The notes under the pieces are model-generated. The model had not been told where the DNA came from. It did not search any database and saw only the letters and a program-made list of their open reading frames with translations. Position numbers and translations under genes: made by a program. From Paraburkholderia caffeinitolerans (lineage in GTDB: Bacteria > Pseudomonadota > Gammaproteobacteria > Burkholderiales > Burkholderiaceae), in the NCBI RefSeq assembly GCF_902859945.1, contig NZ_CADIKL010000038.1, positions 18,963 through 82,962 on the forward strand: 64,000 nt of DNA. Reading direction: 5' to 3'. Shown one piece after another: positions 1 through 8,373 of the stretch. The first letter of the stretch is position 1. Every line of letters starts with the position of its first letter.

Positions 1-675
1 TGCGATCCCGCGCGTTACGCAACACTCGCGGCGGAAGCCGATTTCGAGTTCTTGAACGGCCCGCTCGCCGAAAAACCAAGCGCGCTGGGACGCGCGGGCG
101 AAGAAATCGAATCGCTCGCCCAAGGGTGCCACGGACTGAATCACGACAAGAGGCTCCAAGCATCCAAGCCGTCGACAACCGTCGCGCAACAACCGGAAGT
201 GGAGCCCGCACCGCCCCCGCTCGCTGGTTTTGTTCCACCAGCCAGCGCGCCTGCATCGGCATCCGCGCTGCATCCGCCGCCGCCCCCTGCGAGCGCCACC
301 GCCGCCACGACCCCGGCCTCGCAGGCCGCCGCCATTGCGGCGGACATCTGCCGGAACGTCACGGTGTATATCCAGATCTATGGCAGTTCGCAGCGCGGGA
401 CGGCGAATGGCTATCGCGACAAGTGGCGCGCAATCGGCGCCAGCGTGCCGGCGATCGAGGACGTGCTCGACACCGCGCGGCGCAATGGCCGCGCCGGCCC
501 GATGCCGGTGACTCACACCACGGTGCGCTTCCACGATCGTGCGTCGAAGGCGTGCGCGAAGGCGCTCGGACCGGAAGTCGGCACATCGGAATGGACCGTC
601 GAGCCGTTGTCCGCGAACTTGCAGGCTATCCCGCACACGATCGAAGTCTGGATCGCTCCGTCGCCCACACCTTGA
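1..675 (+). CDS. Hypothetical protein, 5'-truncated by window edge
   Basis: The reading frame is open from the first base and ends with TGA at 673-675, so only the last ~224 residues are present. The visible part has a long Pro/Ala-rich low-complexity linker (about 190-340) followed by a compact C-terminal domain of about 110 residues that begins near 'ICRNVTVYIQIYG' and ends near 'HTIEVWIAPS'. The pattern (VYIQI, then 'vPaIEdV', then an 'hTTVRF' strand, then 'IEVWI') resembles the small alpha/beta domain found at the C-terminus of some caspase-like or SPOR-like bacterial proteins, but this is only a pattern resemblance. No catalytic motif is visible. Function unknown; the N-terminal half outside the window would decide it. 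Confidence 0.6.
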   Translation, partial: CDPARYATLAAEADFEFLNGPLAEKPSALGRAGEEIESLAQGCHGLNHDKRLQASKPSTTVAQQPEVEPAPPPLAGFVPPASAPASASALHPPPPPASATAATTPASQAAAIAADICRNVTVYIQIYGSSQRGTANGYRDKWRAIGASVPAIEDVLDTARRNGRAGPMPVTHTTVRFHDRASKACAKALGPEVGTSEWTVEPLSANLQAIPHTIEVWIAPSPTP

Positions 676-717
676 TGGGGTCTCGCGCACCGTGCAGGGA
701 CTAGTGCGCGTGGCGGG

Positions 718-1932
718 TCACTCGAGTTGCGGATCGCCGAACGCCGGATTCGCGAACACCGCTGGCCGCAGCCATGCGTAGCACGCAAACGAAACGCTGC
801 ACAAGCCAATCGCACCCCAGAGCGCCATGGCGGTGCCCATGCTCTCAAGCAGTGCGCCACCGGCGATCGAGCCCACGCCGTATCCGAGCGCCACGCAGCC
901 CGGCAGCAGCACCGCGCATTTGCCGCCGAGATCGTATTGGGGAATCGTCGAATAGATCAGCAGCGCTGCGCCGGTCCAGCACGCAATGAACAGCACCGCG
1001 CCAAGCGAGAACGTGAGTGTCGAGGCCGGGCGCGCGAGCAAGCCGACCGCCAGCACGCAGCCGGCCAGATTCACGAGCGCCCAGCGCCTGAGTCCGGCGC
1101 CCGCACCGAGTCGCGGCATCAGGATGCAGACGGCCAGACTTGCCACGTTGGCGATCGTGAGCACGGTCGATATCGCGCCCGCGCCAAGACCGGCATCGCG
1201 CCCGATCTGCTCGAGAAAAGTCCAGACCACGCCCACGCCGCCATAAAGCGCCAGTTGCGCGGCGAGCACGAGCATCGAGCCCGCCTTGTCGAAGCTGCCG
1301 ATGCTGAGCGCAACGGGCCGCGCGAGCGTTTCGCCGGGGCGAAAAAGCAATGCAACAAGCGGAAACGTGGCAAACATCGCCGCGATGAAACCGAATATGC
1401 CCGCTGCACCCCACGTGGCGCTCAAGGCCGGAAACACGCATCCGACCAATAGCATGCTCCAGGCGACCTGCCCCAGCAGCATCGCGCTGAGATGGCGCTC
1501 GGGCGTTCGCGTGTACGACAGGTAGCGCAGCGCAATGCCATTGAGCCCGCCTGAGCCAATGCCGCCCATGAATTGCAGCATCGAATAGGCGATCAGGCCA
1601 TGCGCGCCAAGCGTGGCAAAGTTCGCACCGGCGGCCAGCAGCGCGACACCGGCAAGCACGAGGCGCACGGGCTGCCGCCCCAGCACGAAGGCGACCAGCA
1701 AGGTCCCAATCGATTCACCCAGCACCTCGGCGAACGACGACATGCCAATGGCCGCTTCGCCAAACCCCCAATGCTGCTCGACCGTGCCGACCACCGCCGG
1801 CATGCCGAGAAATTCAGTGGGGCCCAATATGCCGATCGCGACGATCGACAGAATGAACAGCATGCTTTCGCGATGCTTGCCGCTGGTTTGTTCCGATCGT
1901 TGCTCCGATCGTCGTTTTGACTGCTTCAACAT
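718..1932 (-). CDS. MFS transporter
   Basis: A 404-residue protein with about twelve hydrophobic segments and the general layout of the major facilitator superfamily. The N-terminus is basic (KRRSEQRSEQ), followed by TM1 near residues 24-45. The segment 'MGGIGSGGLNGIALRYLSY' fits the TM4-5 region of MFS proteins. The ATG at 1932 is preceded by GGAGGAG (about 1941-1947), which fixes the start. It lies just downstream of the FAD oxidoreductase remnant, on the same strand, and may have belonged to that cupin-oxidoreductase unit. Substrate cannot be read from the sequence; 12-TM efflux or uptake of a small organic compound is the inference. Confidence 0.85.
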   Translation of the reverse strand: MLKQSKRRSEQRSEQTSGKHRESMLFILSIVAIGILGPTEFLGMPAVVGTVEQHWGFGEAAIGMSSFAEVLGESIGTLLVAFVLGRQPVRLVLAGVALLAAGANFATLGAHGLIAYSMLQFMGGIGSGGLNGIALRYLSYTRTPERHLSAMLLGQVAWSMLLVGCVFPALSATWGAAGIFGFIAAMFATFPLVALLFRPGETLARPVALSIGSFDKAGSMLVLAAQLALYGGVGVVWTFLEQIGRDAGLGAGAISTVLTIANVASLAVCILMPRLGAGAGLRRWALVNLAGCVLAVGLLARPASTLTFSLGAVLFIACWTGAALLIYSTIPQYDLGGKCAVLLPGCVALGYGVGSIAGGALLESMGTAMALWGAIGLCSVSFACYAWLRPAVFANPAFGDPQLE

Positions 1933-1964
1933 CTATTCGTCTCCTCCAGACATGGCATGCATGC

Positions 1965-2428
1965 TCACATCGGAAAGCCCATTGTCTTGAGGCCGTTGAT
2001 CCATGCGCGCTTCCAGCCGCCTTCGGCATCGGCGCCGTCGAATGCATGGAAGGTGATCTTTGCGCCAATCCGGCGCAGCGGCTCGCCGCCACGCCAAAGC
2101 CCGTATAGCCCGCCACGAACACGCCCTTGCCGCCGAGATCGCGCTTGGCGAACACGGAGCCGCGCGAGCAATAATCGATCGGGCCACCCCACGCGTGCGA
2201 AAACCGCACGTCGCTCAGCTACGGGAAAGTTTTGTAAAACGCCTGCGCGAGCCGATGGTAGGTTTCGCGCTTCTCGTCCTGCGGCGGATTCGAGTCGCCG
2301 TCGAAGTGATAGCTCACGAGCCCGCCGAGCTTGGTGCGCGCGAGCGCGTCCCCAACGCTCAAGCTGGCCCGCGCGCCGCCAGGGCCCGCGGACGAGCCAT
2401 GCGCCCCCTTCTCCACCGCCTCGTTCAT
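1965..2428 (-). pseudogene. FAD-dependent oxidoreductase remnant (nonsense codon, frameshift, internal loss)
   Basis: Read on the minus strand from ATG 2428, which overlaps the cupin stop (ATGA), the frame gives 'LGGLVSYHFDGDSNPP', then '..YHRLAQAFYKTFP', then TAG at 2216-2218, then in the same frame 'RFSHAWGGPIDYCSRG' and 'VFVAGYTGFGVAASR'. These are characteristic C-terminal blocks of DAO-type FAD oxidoreductases of the gamma-glutamylputrescine oxidase kind, where the TAG position is normally Gln (CAG to TAG). After 'AASR' homology moves to another frame ('IGAKITFHAFDGAD', stop TGA 1965-1967), so there is also a frameshift. The FAD-binding N-terminal half, normally several hundred residues, is absent. 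What remains is about a third of the gene. Polyamine-type substrate is inferred from family and neighbours. Confidence 0.75.
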
Positions 2429-2772
2429 TGCGCCTTCTCGAGCACGACGTAGAACTTCTGCGCGTCCTCGAGCGTCTCCCAGCGGCCCGCGAAGCCGGCC
2501 GGCAGCAGATAGCCCTGGCCCGACTCGAACTCCTTGCGATTGCCCTCGACGTCGGTCAGCGCGATACGCCCCCCGGTCAGCCAGACGGCCTCGTCGGCGG
2601 CGGTTTCCGGAAAGTCGACCGCGCCCACCTTGCCTTCCCACCAGCCGGCAATGTATTGGCGGCTCTCGCCCGCCGCGCCGCGCCAGTCCATTTCGTCCAT
2701 GCCGAATTCGAGTTTGGTGAATTCGCCTGCGCCTGCGCCCAGCAATACGATGTCCTTGATCAGCTTGCTCAT
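2425..2772 (-). CDS. Cupin-fold protein
   Basis: A 115-residue protein starting at ATG 2772. The sequence has the two-part small cupin layout: 'WWEGKVGAVDFPETAADEAVWLTGG' region followed by a Gly-rich turn 'GQGYLLPAGFAGRWET'. The typical metal-binding histidines of cupin motif 1 are not evident, so it belongs with the (S)-ureidoglycine/EutQ-like cupins that are often fused to or adjacent to amine-oxidising enzymes, and may bind ligand rather than metal. Its TGA overlaps the ATG of the FAD oxidoreductase remnant by four bases, showing that the two were one translationally coupled unit. A longer in-frame reading upstream to 3975 is antisense to the LuxR gene and was discarded. Confidence 0.75.
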   Translation of the reverse strand: MSKLIKDIVLLGAGAGEFTKLEFGMDEMDWRGAAGESRQYIAGWWEGKVGAVDFPETAADEAVWLTGGRIALTDVEGNRKEFESGQGYLLPAGFAGRWETLEDAQKFYVVLEKAQ

Positions 2773-2878
2773 CTGAATCTCATGAAACGATTGAAAGGAA
2801 AATCGCAACGTTAAAGAGTTCGATGATCCCGGTATGCCCCGGCTTTGGGGGGGCAGCGCGAGTTTACCGGGGGTGCGC

Positions 2879-2906
2879 TTGAACCCAAGGGCGCTTCTGT
2901 TATGCT
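2879..2906 (+). promoter_or_regulatory. Candidate sigma-70 promoter of the LuxR-type gene
   Basis: TTGAAC at 2879-2884 and TATGCT at 2901-2906 are separated by 16 bases and lie about 47 bases before the ATG at 2953. The region also separates the gene from the divergent cupin gene. Seen by eye only. Confidence 0.4.
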
Positions 2907-2952
2907 TTTTAGCTGTGCATACGCGTAGAACACGTACCCGATCAGGTGCACC

Positions 2953-3861
2953 ATGCTGCTCAACGTCGACCCTTTCAACCATCAAAGCCAGCACATCGAT
3001 GTGCCCATCAAGGCGCTCGGCGACATTATCGAGTCGATCGGTACGCCGCATTTCGTTCATCGGCTCACGTCGTTCATGAACGGAATCATTCCGCTCGACG
3101 TCGTGCACGTGGAGCGCTCGCGCTTTGGCGCCGGCGCGCCGCTCGGCTATAGCTGCGAATGGCTCGGCAGCGGCGCGGTGGACGACGAGCAGGCCAGGCT
3201 CGATCACGTCATGGGGCTTTACTATGAGCGCTTTCAGGCCGCCGATCCGCTGTTCGCCGCGATACGTGGCACAACCGGCACGCACCTCGTGGTGCGCGAC
3301 ATGAGCAACATCCCCGCTGGCGAATTTCGCAAGCGCATTTTCGACGAACGCCAGATCGCCCACGAATGCGTGCTCACGAAAGACGCGAGCCACGCGCAAT
3401 ACTCGCTCGCCATCGTGCGCCGCAAGCATTTGCCCCCGTTCTCGCTGAGTGAGCTGAGCCAACTGCGCCACCTGGGCGACTTTCTGTTTCCGCTGCTCGA
3501 ACTGCATTCGTCGATGTCGGCCGCCAGAAAGGTTGCCAATACCGCGACCAGCACGGATCCGCTCGCGCTGTTCGACGCCCGCGTCGCGCACGAAGGCATC
3601 ACGCTCTCCAAGCGCGAATACGAAAGCTGCAAGCATTTGATCGTGGGCCGGACCGTGCCCGAGACGGCGGCCATCCTGGGCGTACGGCAGTCTTCCGCCG
3701 AGTCCTATATCCAGCGGGCGTTCGCCAAGCTCGGCGTGCGGACCAAGCGCGATCTGGCCAAATGGGCGCTCGAAGCGGCCATGCCGGCTTCCGCTGCGTC
3801 GTCCGCTCCGCAAACCGGCACGGTCCAGACCGATCCGGCCCCGCCTCCGACCGCGGTCTGA
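2953..3861 (+). CDS. LuxR-family transcriptional regulator
   Basis: A 302-residue protein; ATG 2953 follows a short AGG. The C-terminal segment from about residue 213 ('LSKREYESCKHLIVGRTVPE' onward, then 'AAILGVRQSSAESYIQRAF' and 'AKLGVRTKRDLAKWAL') is a four-helix LuxR/FixJ-type DNA-binding domain. The N-terminal ~200 residues show no receiver aspartate arrangement and no clear acyl-homoserine-lactone pocket motif, so it is an orphan LuxR-type regulator with an unidentified sensor domain. It is divergent from the cupin/FAD remnant and upstream of the amidohydrolase operon at 4021, either of which it may control. A Pro/Ala/Thr-rich tail follows the DNA-binding domain. Confidence 0.85.
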   Translation: MLLNVDPFNHQSQHIDVPIKALGDIIESIGTPHFVHRLTSFMNGIIPLDVVHVERSRFGAGAPLGYSCEWLGSGAVDDEQARLDHVMGLYYERFQAADPLFAAIRGTTGTHLVVRDMSNIPAGEFRKRIFDERQIAHECVLTKDASHAQYSLAIVRRKHLPPFSLSELSQLRHLGDFLFPLLELHSSMSAARKVANTATSTDPLALFDARVAHEGITLSKREYESCKHLIVGRTVPETAAILGVRQSSAESYIQRAFAKLGVRTKRDLAKWALEAAMPASAASSAPQTGTVQTDPAPPPTAV

Positions 3862-3934
3862 ACACGACCCCAACGCACCCCGAACGCGACCTGAACGCCG
3901 CGCCGTTCGCCGCGCGCCAGCACAAAGCCCCTTT

Positions 3935-3953
3935 GCCCCCTGCAAGGGGGGGC
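3935..3953. repeat. G/C-run palindrome (dispersed intergenic element)
   Basis: GCCCCC, loop TGCAA, GGGGGGC. Similar run-palindromes occur at 11195-11217 and 38148-38168, and reversed at 7079-7104. Here it lies between the LuxR-type gene and the amidohydrolase gene. Confidence 0.5.
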
Positions 3954-4020
3954 AGACCCGCCCCCGGGCGCTCACTATAGTGACCCGCGATCAGTCACAA
4001 TTGCGCACCACGAGGCAACG

Positions 4021-5742
4021 ATGAGCACGCAGGAAACAGGCAATACCGCAGCGGACGTGCTGTTCACGAACGCGAAAGTCTATACCGTCGATCCCCATAA
4101 ACCCTGGGCGCAGGCCGTTGCGGTGCGCCGCGAGCGCATCGTCTTCGTCGGCGACGAACGGGCCGCCCAGGCCTGGGTCGGCGAAAACACACGCGTCATT
4201 GATGCGGCCGGCCGGCTGATGCTGCCCGGCTTCGTCGAATCGCACTGGCACTTCGAAACGACCGCATCGGCGTTTCAGGCTTTCGTGAACTATGAAGATC
4301 CGCAAGCGGTGATCGGCGCGCTGCGCGAGTACGTTGATACGCACCCCGAAGAAAAGGCCATCACGGGAATGGGCTGGATTCAGGCGACCATCCCGCCCGA
4401 GATGCTCTGCAAGGAAACGCTCGACGCCGTGTGCCCCGACCGCCCGGTGTGCCTGCTCTCCACCGACTTCCACACGGCGTGGGCCAATTCGAAGGCGCTG
4501 GAGATCGCTGGCATCGACGCCTCCACGCCGCCGGTTCAGCCTGGCGCGAGCTGGTTCGAGAAAGACCCTGTCACGGGCGAACCGACCGGCGTGATCGTGG
4601 ACGGCGCGGCCTACTCGCTGCTGCTCAAGCGCATCAGCGACGCCGGCTATCTGCCCAAAGGCATGGACCTGTACCTGCGCTCCTTCGCGGTATGGCAGGA
4701 CAAGCTTGCGGCCGCCGGCATCACGACCGTGTTCGATGCGGGCTTCATGGACCCGAGCGGCGACCAGTCGCTGCTCTACGAAACGCTCCAGGACATGGAG
4801 CGGCGCGATGACCTCAAGCTGCGCGTAGTGGGCAGCGTGGCCGTGGTGGGCGAAGTCGAAAAGCCCGTGGAGATGTTGCGCGAATTCAACCAGCGCTATG
4901 ACTCGCCGCTCGTCAAGGCGCGCGCGCTCAAGCTGTTTCTCGACGGCACCGAGGCCAACCACACGGCGTGGCTGCTCGAACCCTACGCCGACCGCGCGGA
5001 CACCTGCGGCGCGCCCACCATGCCCGTCAGCGAATTCGAGCAGCATCTGCTGGAAGCCGACAAGGCGGGCTTCAACGTGATGGTGCATTGCGTGGGCGAC
5101 GCGGCCGTGCGCGCGGCGCTTGACGGCTTCGAGCGCGTGAACCACACCAACCCGCAGCGCGACCGCCGCCATGTCATCACGCATGCGTTCCTCACGCATC
5201 CCTCGGATATTCCGCGCTTTCGCGAACTGGGCGTGATGGCCAACACGCAGCTTCAATGGGGCGTGGTCGATCTGTACACCGAACTGCTGCGCGAACACTA
5301 CGGCACGGAGCGCTGGAGCAATATGTACAAGTTCCGCACCTTCATCGAGCAGGGCGTGACGGTGTCGACCGGGATGGACGGCCTCGCCTGCCAGTGCCGC
5401 TGCCAGCATCGCCCCGTCGAGCATATCGAGTCCGGCCACACGCGCCAGCTCGCGGGCGAACCCGATGCTCCGGCGCTGCCCGACATCAACGAGCGCCTGA
5501 GCATTCCCCAGCTCATCGCCGCCTATACGATCAATGGCGCCTGGCAGCTCGGGCTCGAGCACGAGGTGGGTTCGGTCACCGTCGGCAAGCGCGCCGACCT
5601 CATCGTCCTCGAAAACAACCTCTTCGAAGTGAACAAGTATCAGATCGGCAAGATCGATATCGCGCTCACGATGATGAACGGCGGCGTTACGCATGCCGCC
5701 GGCTCGATGCGCGCGGCCTTCGGCCTCGAAGCAGCGGTCTGA
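4021..5742 (+). CDS. Amidohydrolase (YtcJ-like, amidohydrolase 3 family)
   Basis: A 573-residue metal-dependent hydrolase. The N-terminal small beta-domain ends with 'RLMLPGFVESHWHFET', which supplies the HxH metal ligands (H75, H77); later metal/catalytic candidates are the His in 'MVHCVGDAAVRAA', the His in 'HVITHAFL' and Asp453 in 'STGMDG'. The C-terminal 'VGKRADLIVLENNLF' strand closes the composite beta-sandwich. Family members hydrolyse C-N bonds of amides, formamides or cyclic amides; the substrate here is unknown. Residues 457-465 (CQCRCQHRP) are out of character and look like a compensated double frameshift (see findings). It starts a run of three plus-strand genes with a serine hydrolase and a polyamine-type binding protein, suggesting catabolism of an amide-linked nitrogen compound. 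Confidence 0.85.
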   Translation: MSTQETGNTAADVLFTNAKVYTVDPHKPWAQAVAVRRERIVFVGDERAAQAWVGENTRVIDAAGRLMLPGFVESHWHFETTASAFQAFVNYEDPQAVIGALREYVDTHPEEKAITGMGWIQATIPPEMLCKETLDAVCPDRPVCLLSTDFHTAWANSKALEIAGIDASTPPVQPGASWFEKDPVTGEPTGVIVDGAAYSLLLKRISDAGYLPKGMDLYLRSFAVWQDKLAAAGITTVFDAGFMDPSGDQSLLYETLQDMERRDDLKLRVVGSVAVVGEVEKPVEMLREFNQRYDSPLVKARALKLFLDGTEANHTAWLLEPYADRADTCGAPTMPVSEFEQHLLEADKAGFNVMVHCVGDAAVRAALDGFERVNHTNPQRDRRHVITHAFLTHPSDIPRFRELGVMANTQLQWGVVDLYTELLREHYGTERWSNMYKFRTFIEQGVTVSTGMDGLACQCRCQHRPVEHIESGHTRQLAGEPDAPALPDINERLSIPQLIAAYTINGAWQLGLEHEVGSVTVGKRADLIVLENNLFEVNKYQIGKIDIALTMMNGGVTHAAGSMRAAFGLEAAV

Positions 5743-5842
5743 ACCCAGGGGCGGTGGCAGGCGATACCCGCTTGCCGCCGCCCCTGCCGCAAAGCTTTCT
5801 CTCAGGCACACAATCAGGATACCGAAACAAGGAACACCGAAA

Positions 5843-7033
5843 ATGTCACGCATCATGACCGGCGCGCCGGCCTCCTCCGAACACCAGGTCACGCTGGCCA
5901 ACTGGCGTCTCGAGCCGTACAGCCAGTGGTCGTTCCGCAACGTGCGCCGCCTGCTGCCCACCGCCGCGATCGCACACGACCCGCGCGCGGCCACGCCGCT
6001 GCCGCAGCGCTGCAATGACCTCGGCACCCTGAGCTTCACCACGCCCGCCGGGGAAACCTGGAGCATCGACCAGATGCTCGCGAAGTCCAACGCCGACGGT
6101 TTCCTCGTCATGAAGCGCGGCCAGATCGTGACGCAGTGGTACAACAACGGCCTCACGCCCGAGAGCCAGCACCTGATCTTCTCAATCACCAAGTCGCTCG
6201 TCGGGCTGCTGTGCGGCGTGCTCGCCGACCAGGGCGTGCTCGATGTCGACGCCCCCGTGGTCGACTATCTGCCCGAGCTGCGCGGCAGTGCCTACGATCA
6301 TGGCGCGACGGTGCGCCATCTGCTCGACATGAGCGCGAGCGTGACGTTCGCCGAAGACTATCTCGACACGCGCGGCAACTTCCTGCGCTACCGCCGCGCG
6401 ATGGGCTGGAACCCGCCGCTGCCCGACGACCCGGTGGACCTGCGCCGCTTCCTCACGGAACTGCGCCCCGGCGAGCGCGCGCACGGCGAGGTCTTCCACT
6501 ACAACTCGCCGACCACCGACGTGCTCGGCTGGGTGATCGAACGCGCGGCGGCGCAGCCGCTCGACGCGCTGCTCTCGCAGCACCTCTGGGTGCCGCTCGG
6601 CGCGCAGCATGAGGCCTGCATCACGCTCGACCGTCTTGGCGCGCCGCGCGCGGCGGCCGGGCTGTGCGCGACGCTCAGCGACCTCGCGCGTTGCGCGGAG
6701 ATGGTGCGATGCCGTGGCGTGGCGAACGGCAAACAGATCGTGCCGGGCTGGTGGATCGACGACATCATGAACAACGGCAGCCGCGAGGCTTGGGCGCGCT
6801 CCACATGGGCCGACTTCCTGCCGGGCGGCTGCTACCGCAGCAAGTGGTATCTCACCGGCGCGGCGGGCTCGCCGTTCATCGCGATCGGCATTCACGGCCA
6901 GTGGATCTACGTCGATCCGCGCGCGGCCGTGGTCATCGTCAAGCTCTCGTCCCAGCACCTGCCCGTGGACGAGCCGATGGACGACATCGTGCTGGCCGCA
7001 TACCGGGCCATCGTCCGGCATCTGGCCGATTGA
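5843..7033 (+). CDS. Serine hydrolase, class C beta-lactamase fold (6-aminohexanoate-dimer-hydrolase-like)
   Basis: A 396-residue protein starting at ATG 5843, with AAGGAAC upstream; a longer in-frame reading would overlap the preceding gene. The SxxK motif is 'FSITKS' (Ser114, Lys117) and the Tyr of the YxN-type motif is in 'VFHYNS' (about residue 220). These are the catalytic residues of the penicillin-recognising serine hydrolases; length and the 'GLLCGVLADQGVLDVDAPV' block match the NylB / EstB branch that cleaves linear amides or esters. No signal peptide, so it is cytoplasmic. It sits 100 bases after the amidohydrolase gene and 127 bases before the binding-protein gene. Likely acts on the same amide substrate; the exact compound is unknown. 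Confidence 0.85.
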   Translation: MSRIMTGAPASSEHQVTLANWRLEPYSQWSFRNVRRLLPTAAIAHDPRAATPLPQRCNDLGTLSFTTPAGETWSIDQMLAKSNADGFLVMKRGQIVTQWYNNGLTPESQHLIFSITKSLVGLLCGVLADQGVLDVDAPVVDYLPELRGSAYDHGATVRHLLDMSASVTFAEDYLDTRGNFLRYRRAMGWNPPLPDDPVDLRRFLTELRPGERAHGEVFHYNSPTTDVLGWVIERAAAQPLDALLSQHLWVPLGAQHEACITLDRLGAPRAAAGLCATLSDLARCAEMVRCRGVANGKQIVPGWWIDDIMNNGSREAWARSTWADFLPGGCYRSKWYLTGAAGSPFIAIGIHGQWIYVDPRAAVVIVKLSSQHLPVDEPMDDIVLAAYRAIVRHLAD

Positions 7034-7078
7034 GTACATCGAGCACATCGAGCCCAATCGCTCGATGCCGTGCCGCCG

Positions 7079-7104
7079 GGGGGGCAGACCCGCTGCATCC
7101 CCCC
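7079..7104. repeat. G/C-run inverted repeat between genes
   Basis: GGGGGG, a 14-base loop, CCCCCC, in the gap between the serine hydrolase and the binding-protein gene. It is the inverse arrangement of the CCCCC-GGGGG elements seen elsewhere in the window and could act as a terminator stem. Confidence 0.35.
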
Positions 7105-7162
7105 AACTAAATTAGCGCAATCGACACGACACGTCCCTGTGAGGACGGCACAATTCAACAAT

Positions 7163-7167
7163 GGAGG
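7163..7167 (+). promoter_or_regulatory. Ribosome-binding site GGAGG that decides the binding-protein start
   Basis: GGAGG lies inside the apparent first codons after ATG 7161 and is eight bases before GTG 7176. This makes GTG 7176 the likely start instead of the upstream ATG. Confidence 0.7.
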
Positions 7168-7175
7168 AACGACAA

Positions 7176-8294
7176 GTGGCAAACAGATTGACTGGCAAGA
7201 TGAAGGCGATTTGCGCGACGCTCGCGCTCGCGGGTGCCGCATGGCAAACCATGCCCTCGGCACGCGCCGACGAGCAGGTGGTCAACGTCTACAACTGGGG
7301 CAACTCGATCGGCAAGGACACCGTTGCCAACTTCGAGAAGGCAACCGGCATCAAGGTCGTTTATCAGGAGTTCGATTCGAACGACACACTGCAGGCCAAG
7401 CTGCTCTCGGGCAACTCGGGCTATGACGTGGTGGTGCCGTCCGACATGTACTGGGCTCGCCAGGTGCAGGCCGGCATCTTCCAGAAGATCGACCATTCGA
7501 AGCTCCCGAACCTCGCCGGCCTCGATCCCGACATCATGAAGATCGTCGCGCAGGAAGACCACGGCAACCAGTACGGCATACCTTGGTCGTGGGGCACGGA
7601 CGGCATCGGCATCAACGTCGAGAAGGTCAAGGCCGCGCTCGGCAACGACGCCCCGCTCAATAGCTGGTCGCTGCTGTTCGATCCGAAGAACGCGCAAAAG
7701 CTCAAGAGCTGCGGCATTTCCGTGCTCGATTCGCCGGTCGATGCGTTCGGCGCGGCGCTCGTTTATCTGAAGAAAGACCCCAACACCAATAGCCCCGCCG
7801 ATTACGAAGCCGCCTATCAGGTGCTCAAGGGCATTCGGCCGTACATCACGCAGTTCAACAGCACCAGCTATATCAACGACTTGGCGGGCGGCGACATCTG
7901 TATCGCGCTCGGCTGGTCAGGCGACGTGAACTCGGCCCGCGTGGCCGCGCTGGACGCGAAGAAGCCGTATCACATCAAGTACCTGATTCCCGACGTCGGC
8001 ACGTCGATCTGGTTCGACATGATGGCGGTTCCGAAGGATGCGCCCCATCCCGAGGCGGCGCTGAAGTTCATCAACTTCGTAATCTCGGCGAAGGAAGCCG
8101 CGGCGCTGACGAACTACACGTCCTTCCCGTCCACGGTGCTGGGCGCGAAGGCCATGGTGCGGCCCGAGGTGCTGGCCGATCCGGCCGTGTTCCCGCCGCC
8201 GGAGGTCTACCGCAAGCTGTTCGTGAGCACGCCCATGACGGCCGAGCTGACGCGTTTGCAGAACCGTCTCTGGGCGAAGCTCAAGACCGAGTGA
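7176..8294 (+). CDS. Periplasmic polyamine-type ABC substrate-binding protein (PotF/SpuD family)
   Basis: About 372 residues from GTG 7176. The N-terminus is a signal peptide (basic start, then 'AICATLALAGAAWQTMPSARA' region, cleavage after 'ARA'), followed by 'DEQVVNVYNWGNSIGKDTVA', the standard opening of spermidine/putrescine-binding proteins, with the 'FEKATGIKVVYQEFDSNDTL' strand and 'GYDVVVPSDMY' block. These families deliver putrescine or related amines to PotGHI-type permeases. No permease genes are adjacent; a potGHI set without a binding protein is at 34.8-37.8 kb. Position beside two amide hydrolases suggests it captures an amine or short amide for that pathway. Confidence 0.88.
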   Translation: MANRLTGKMKAICATLALAGAAWQTMPSARADEQVVNVYNWGNSIGKDTVANFEKATGIKVVYQEFDSNDTLQAKLLSGNSGYDVVVPSDMYWARQVQAGIFQKIDHSKLPNLAGLDPDIMKIVAQEDHGNQYGIPWSWGTDGIGINVEKVKAALGNDAPLNSWSLLFDPKNAQKLKSCGISVLDSPVDAFGAALVYLKKDPNTNSPADYEAAYQVLKGIRPYITQFNSTSYINDLAGGDICIALGWSGDVNSARVAALDAKKPYHIKYLIPDVGTSIWFDMMAVPKDAPHPEAALKFINFVISAKEAAALTNYTSFPSTVLGAKAMVRPEVLADPAVFPPPEVYRKLFVSTPMTAELTRLQNRLWAKLKTE

Positions 8295-8332
8295 GGGTGA
8301 ATTTGTGACGGCGGCGTAGCCGCCGGTCTCAA

Positions 8333-8360
8333 GGGGGGCGAGTTTTTCGTCCCCCCGTTT
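8333..8360 (+). terminator. Rho-independent terminator after the binding-protein gene
   Basis: GGGGGGCGA, a T-rich loop, then TCGTCCCCCC followed by GTTTTA, 40-65 bases after the TGA at 8294. A smaller GGCGGC/GCCGCC hairpin precedes it near 8310-8324. Confidence 0.6.
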
Positions 8361-8373
8361 TATGGGTAAGCGG

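Noticed and set aside
3991..6192. Minus-strand open frame of ~730 codons across the amidohydrolase and serine hydrolase genes
   Set aside because: Antisense shadow; both sense genes show catalytic motifs.
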